A stretch of 26,294 bases of DNA from Bacteroidaceae bacterium (GTDB taxonomy: Bacteria; Bacteroidota; Bacteroidia; Bacteroidales; Bacteroidaceae): the NCBI GenBank assembly GCA_017503065.1, contig JAFVTT010000042.1, positions 1 through 26,294 of the forward strand. The letters are read 5' to 3'. Shown piece after piece: positions 25,934 to 26,294 of this stretch (its first letter is position 1; each line of letters begins with the position of its first letter). Both the position numbers and the translations under genes were made by a program. The notes below the pieces were generated by a model. The model searched no databases and was not told the origin of the DNA. It saw only the letters and a program-made list of their open reading frames with translations.

Positions 25934-26294
25934 ATGAGTCAGGCTCAGCATAGCAAACCTACCGGAGAAGAAAAGCAGGATAGCCAAGAGCATCCCCTGC
26001 TTTTGGCCTTTGGCAGAATGCAGAATATGCTCCTTGACACAGCACGTCGCATACTGCATAGTCACGAAGATGCCGAAGATGCCCTACAGGAAGCATTCGT
26101 AAGGCTATGGTCAAGATCGGAGAGAATCAAAGATGAAAAAGATGCATCGGCCATGCTTTACGTGACGACCAGAAACATCAGCATAAGTTCACTGAGGAGA
26201 CGGAACACCAACAGGAATGTGGAAACAGGGCAAACGCAAGAAAACATCACTCCATCCCATGAAGAAGAACTGGAAAGAGAGGAAACATTCTATC
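25934..26294 (+). CDS. RNA polymerase sigma-70 family (ECF-like) factor, 3' end missing
   Basis: The frame starts at ATG 25934 (MSQAQHSKPTGEEKQDSQEH) and stays open to the window edge, giving 120 visible residues. Residues ~21-90 match sigma region 2: HPLLLAFGRMQNMLLDTARR, the core-binding stretch HSHEDAEDALQEAFVRLWSR, then LYVTTRNISISSLRRR. An acidic Glu-rich linker follows, after which region 4 would be expected beyond the edge. Members in Bacteroidota usually work with a membrane anti-sigma factor, often encoded just downstream; that cannot be seen here. It has its own promoter. Confidence 0.9.
   Translation, partial: MSQAQHSKPTGEEKQDSQEHPLLLAFGRMQNMLLDTARRILHSHEDAEDALQEAFVRLWSRSERIKDEKDASAMLYVTTRNISISSLRRRNTNRNVETGQTQENITPSHEEELEREETFY

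Overview
The window comes from a member of the Bacteroidota, most likely order Bacteroidales (Prevotella/Bacteroides-like). Four things point there: the gene order of the ribosomal cluster, the protein sequences themselves, promoter boxes of the Bacteroidota type (TAnnTTTG, often followed by C), and A/T-rich translation starts without Shine-Dalgarno motifs. No rRNA, tRNA, CRISPR array or transposase was seen.

Positions 1-18558 (minus strand) hold the str-S10-spc-alpha ribosomal supercluster. In transcription order it reads rpsL, rpsG, fusA, rpsJ, then a terminator, a new promoter and a structured leader, then rplC, rplD, rplW, rplB, rpsS, rplV, rpsC, rplP, rpmC, rpsQ, rplN, rplX, rplE, rpsN, rpsH, rplF, rplR, rpsE, rpmD, rplO, secY, map, infA, rpmJ, rpsM, rpsK, rpsD, rpoA, rplQ, and a Rho-independent terminator near the left edge. 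rpmD (58 aa) and rpmJ (38 aa) are short genes read directly from the sequence. tuf is absent from its enterobacterial position after fusA. Most genes are 2-35 bases apart. The exceptions are the rpsL-rpsG, fusA-rpsJ, rpsJ-rplC and rpsN-rpsH spacers, of which the rpsL-rpsG, rpsJ-rplC and rpsN-rpsH ones carry clear inverted repeats that could be regulatory.

Positions 18559-22200 are accessory. A roughly 500-base intergenic region carries a 23-bp tandem repeat and a perfect 28-bp palindrome with a further half-site copy. It leads into a plus-strand gene for a large lipoprotein (992 aa) with an unrecognised helical N-terminus, two BACON-like domains, a lipocalin-like domain and an unassigned beta-rich C-terminus.

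Positions 22217-24369 (minus strand) hold a blaI/mecI-type repressor gene and a BlaR1-like M56 membrane metallopeptidase fused to plug-like and TonB C-terminal domains. The two genes are separated by a 9-bp tandem repeat. Divergently on the plus strand, 24615-25682 encodes a TlpA-type thioredoxin lipoprotein ending at a strong hairpin. From 25934 a sigma-70 family (ECF-like) factor runs off the right edge. The repressor-sensor pair plausibly controls itself and perhaps the thioredoxin gene, whose promoter contains a TACAT/ATGTA dyad. That link is inference.
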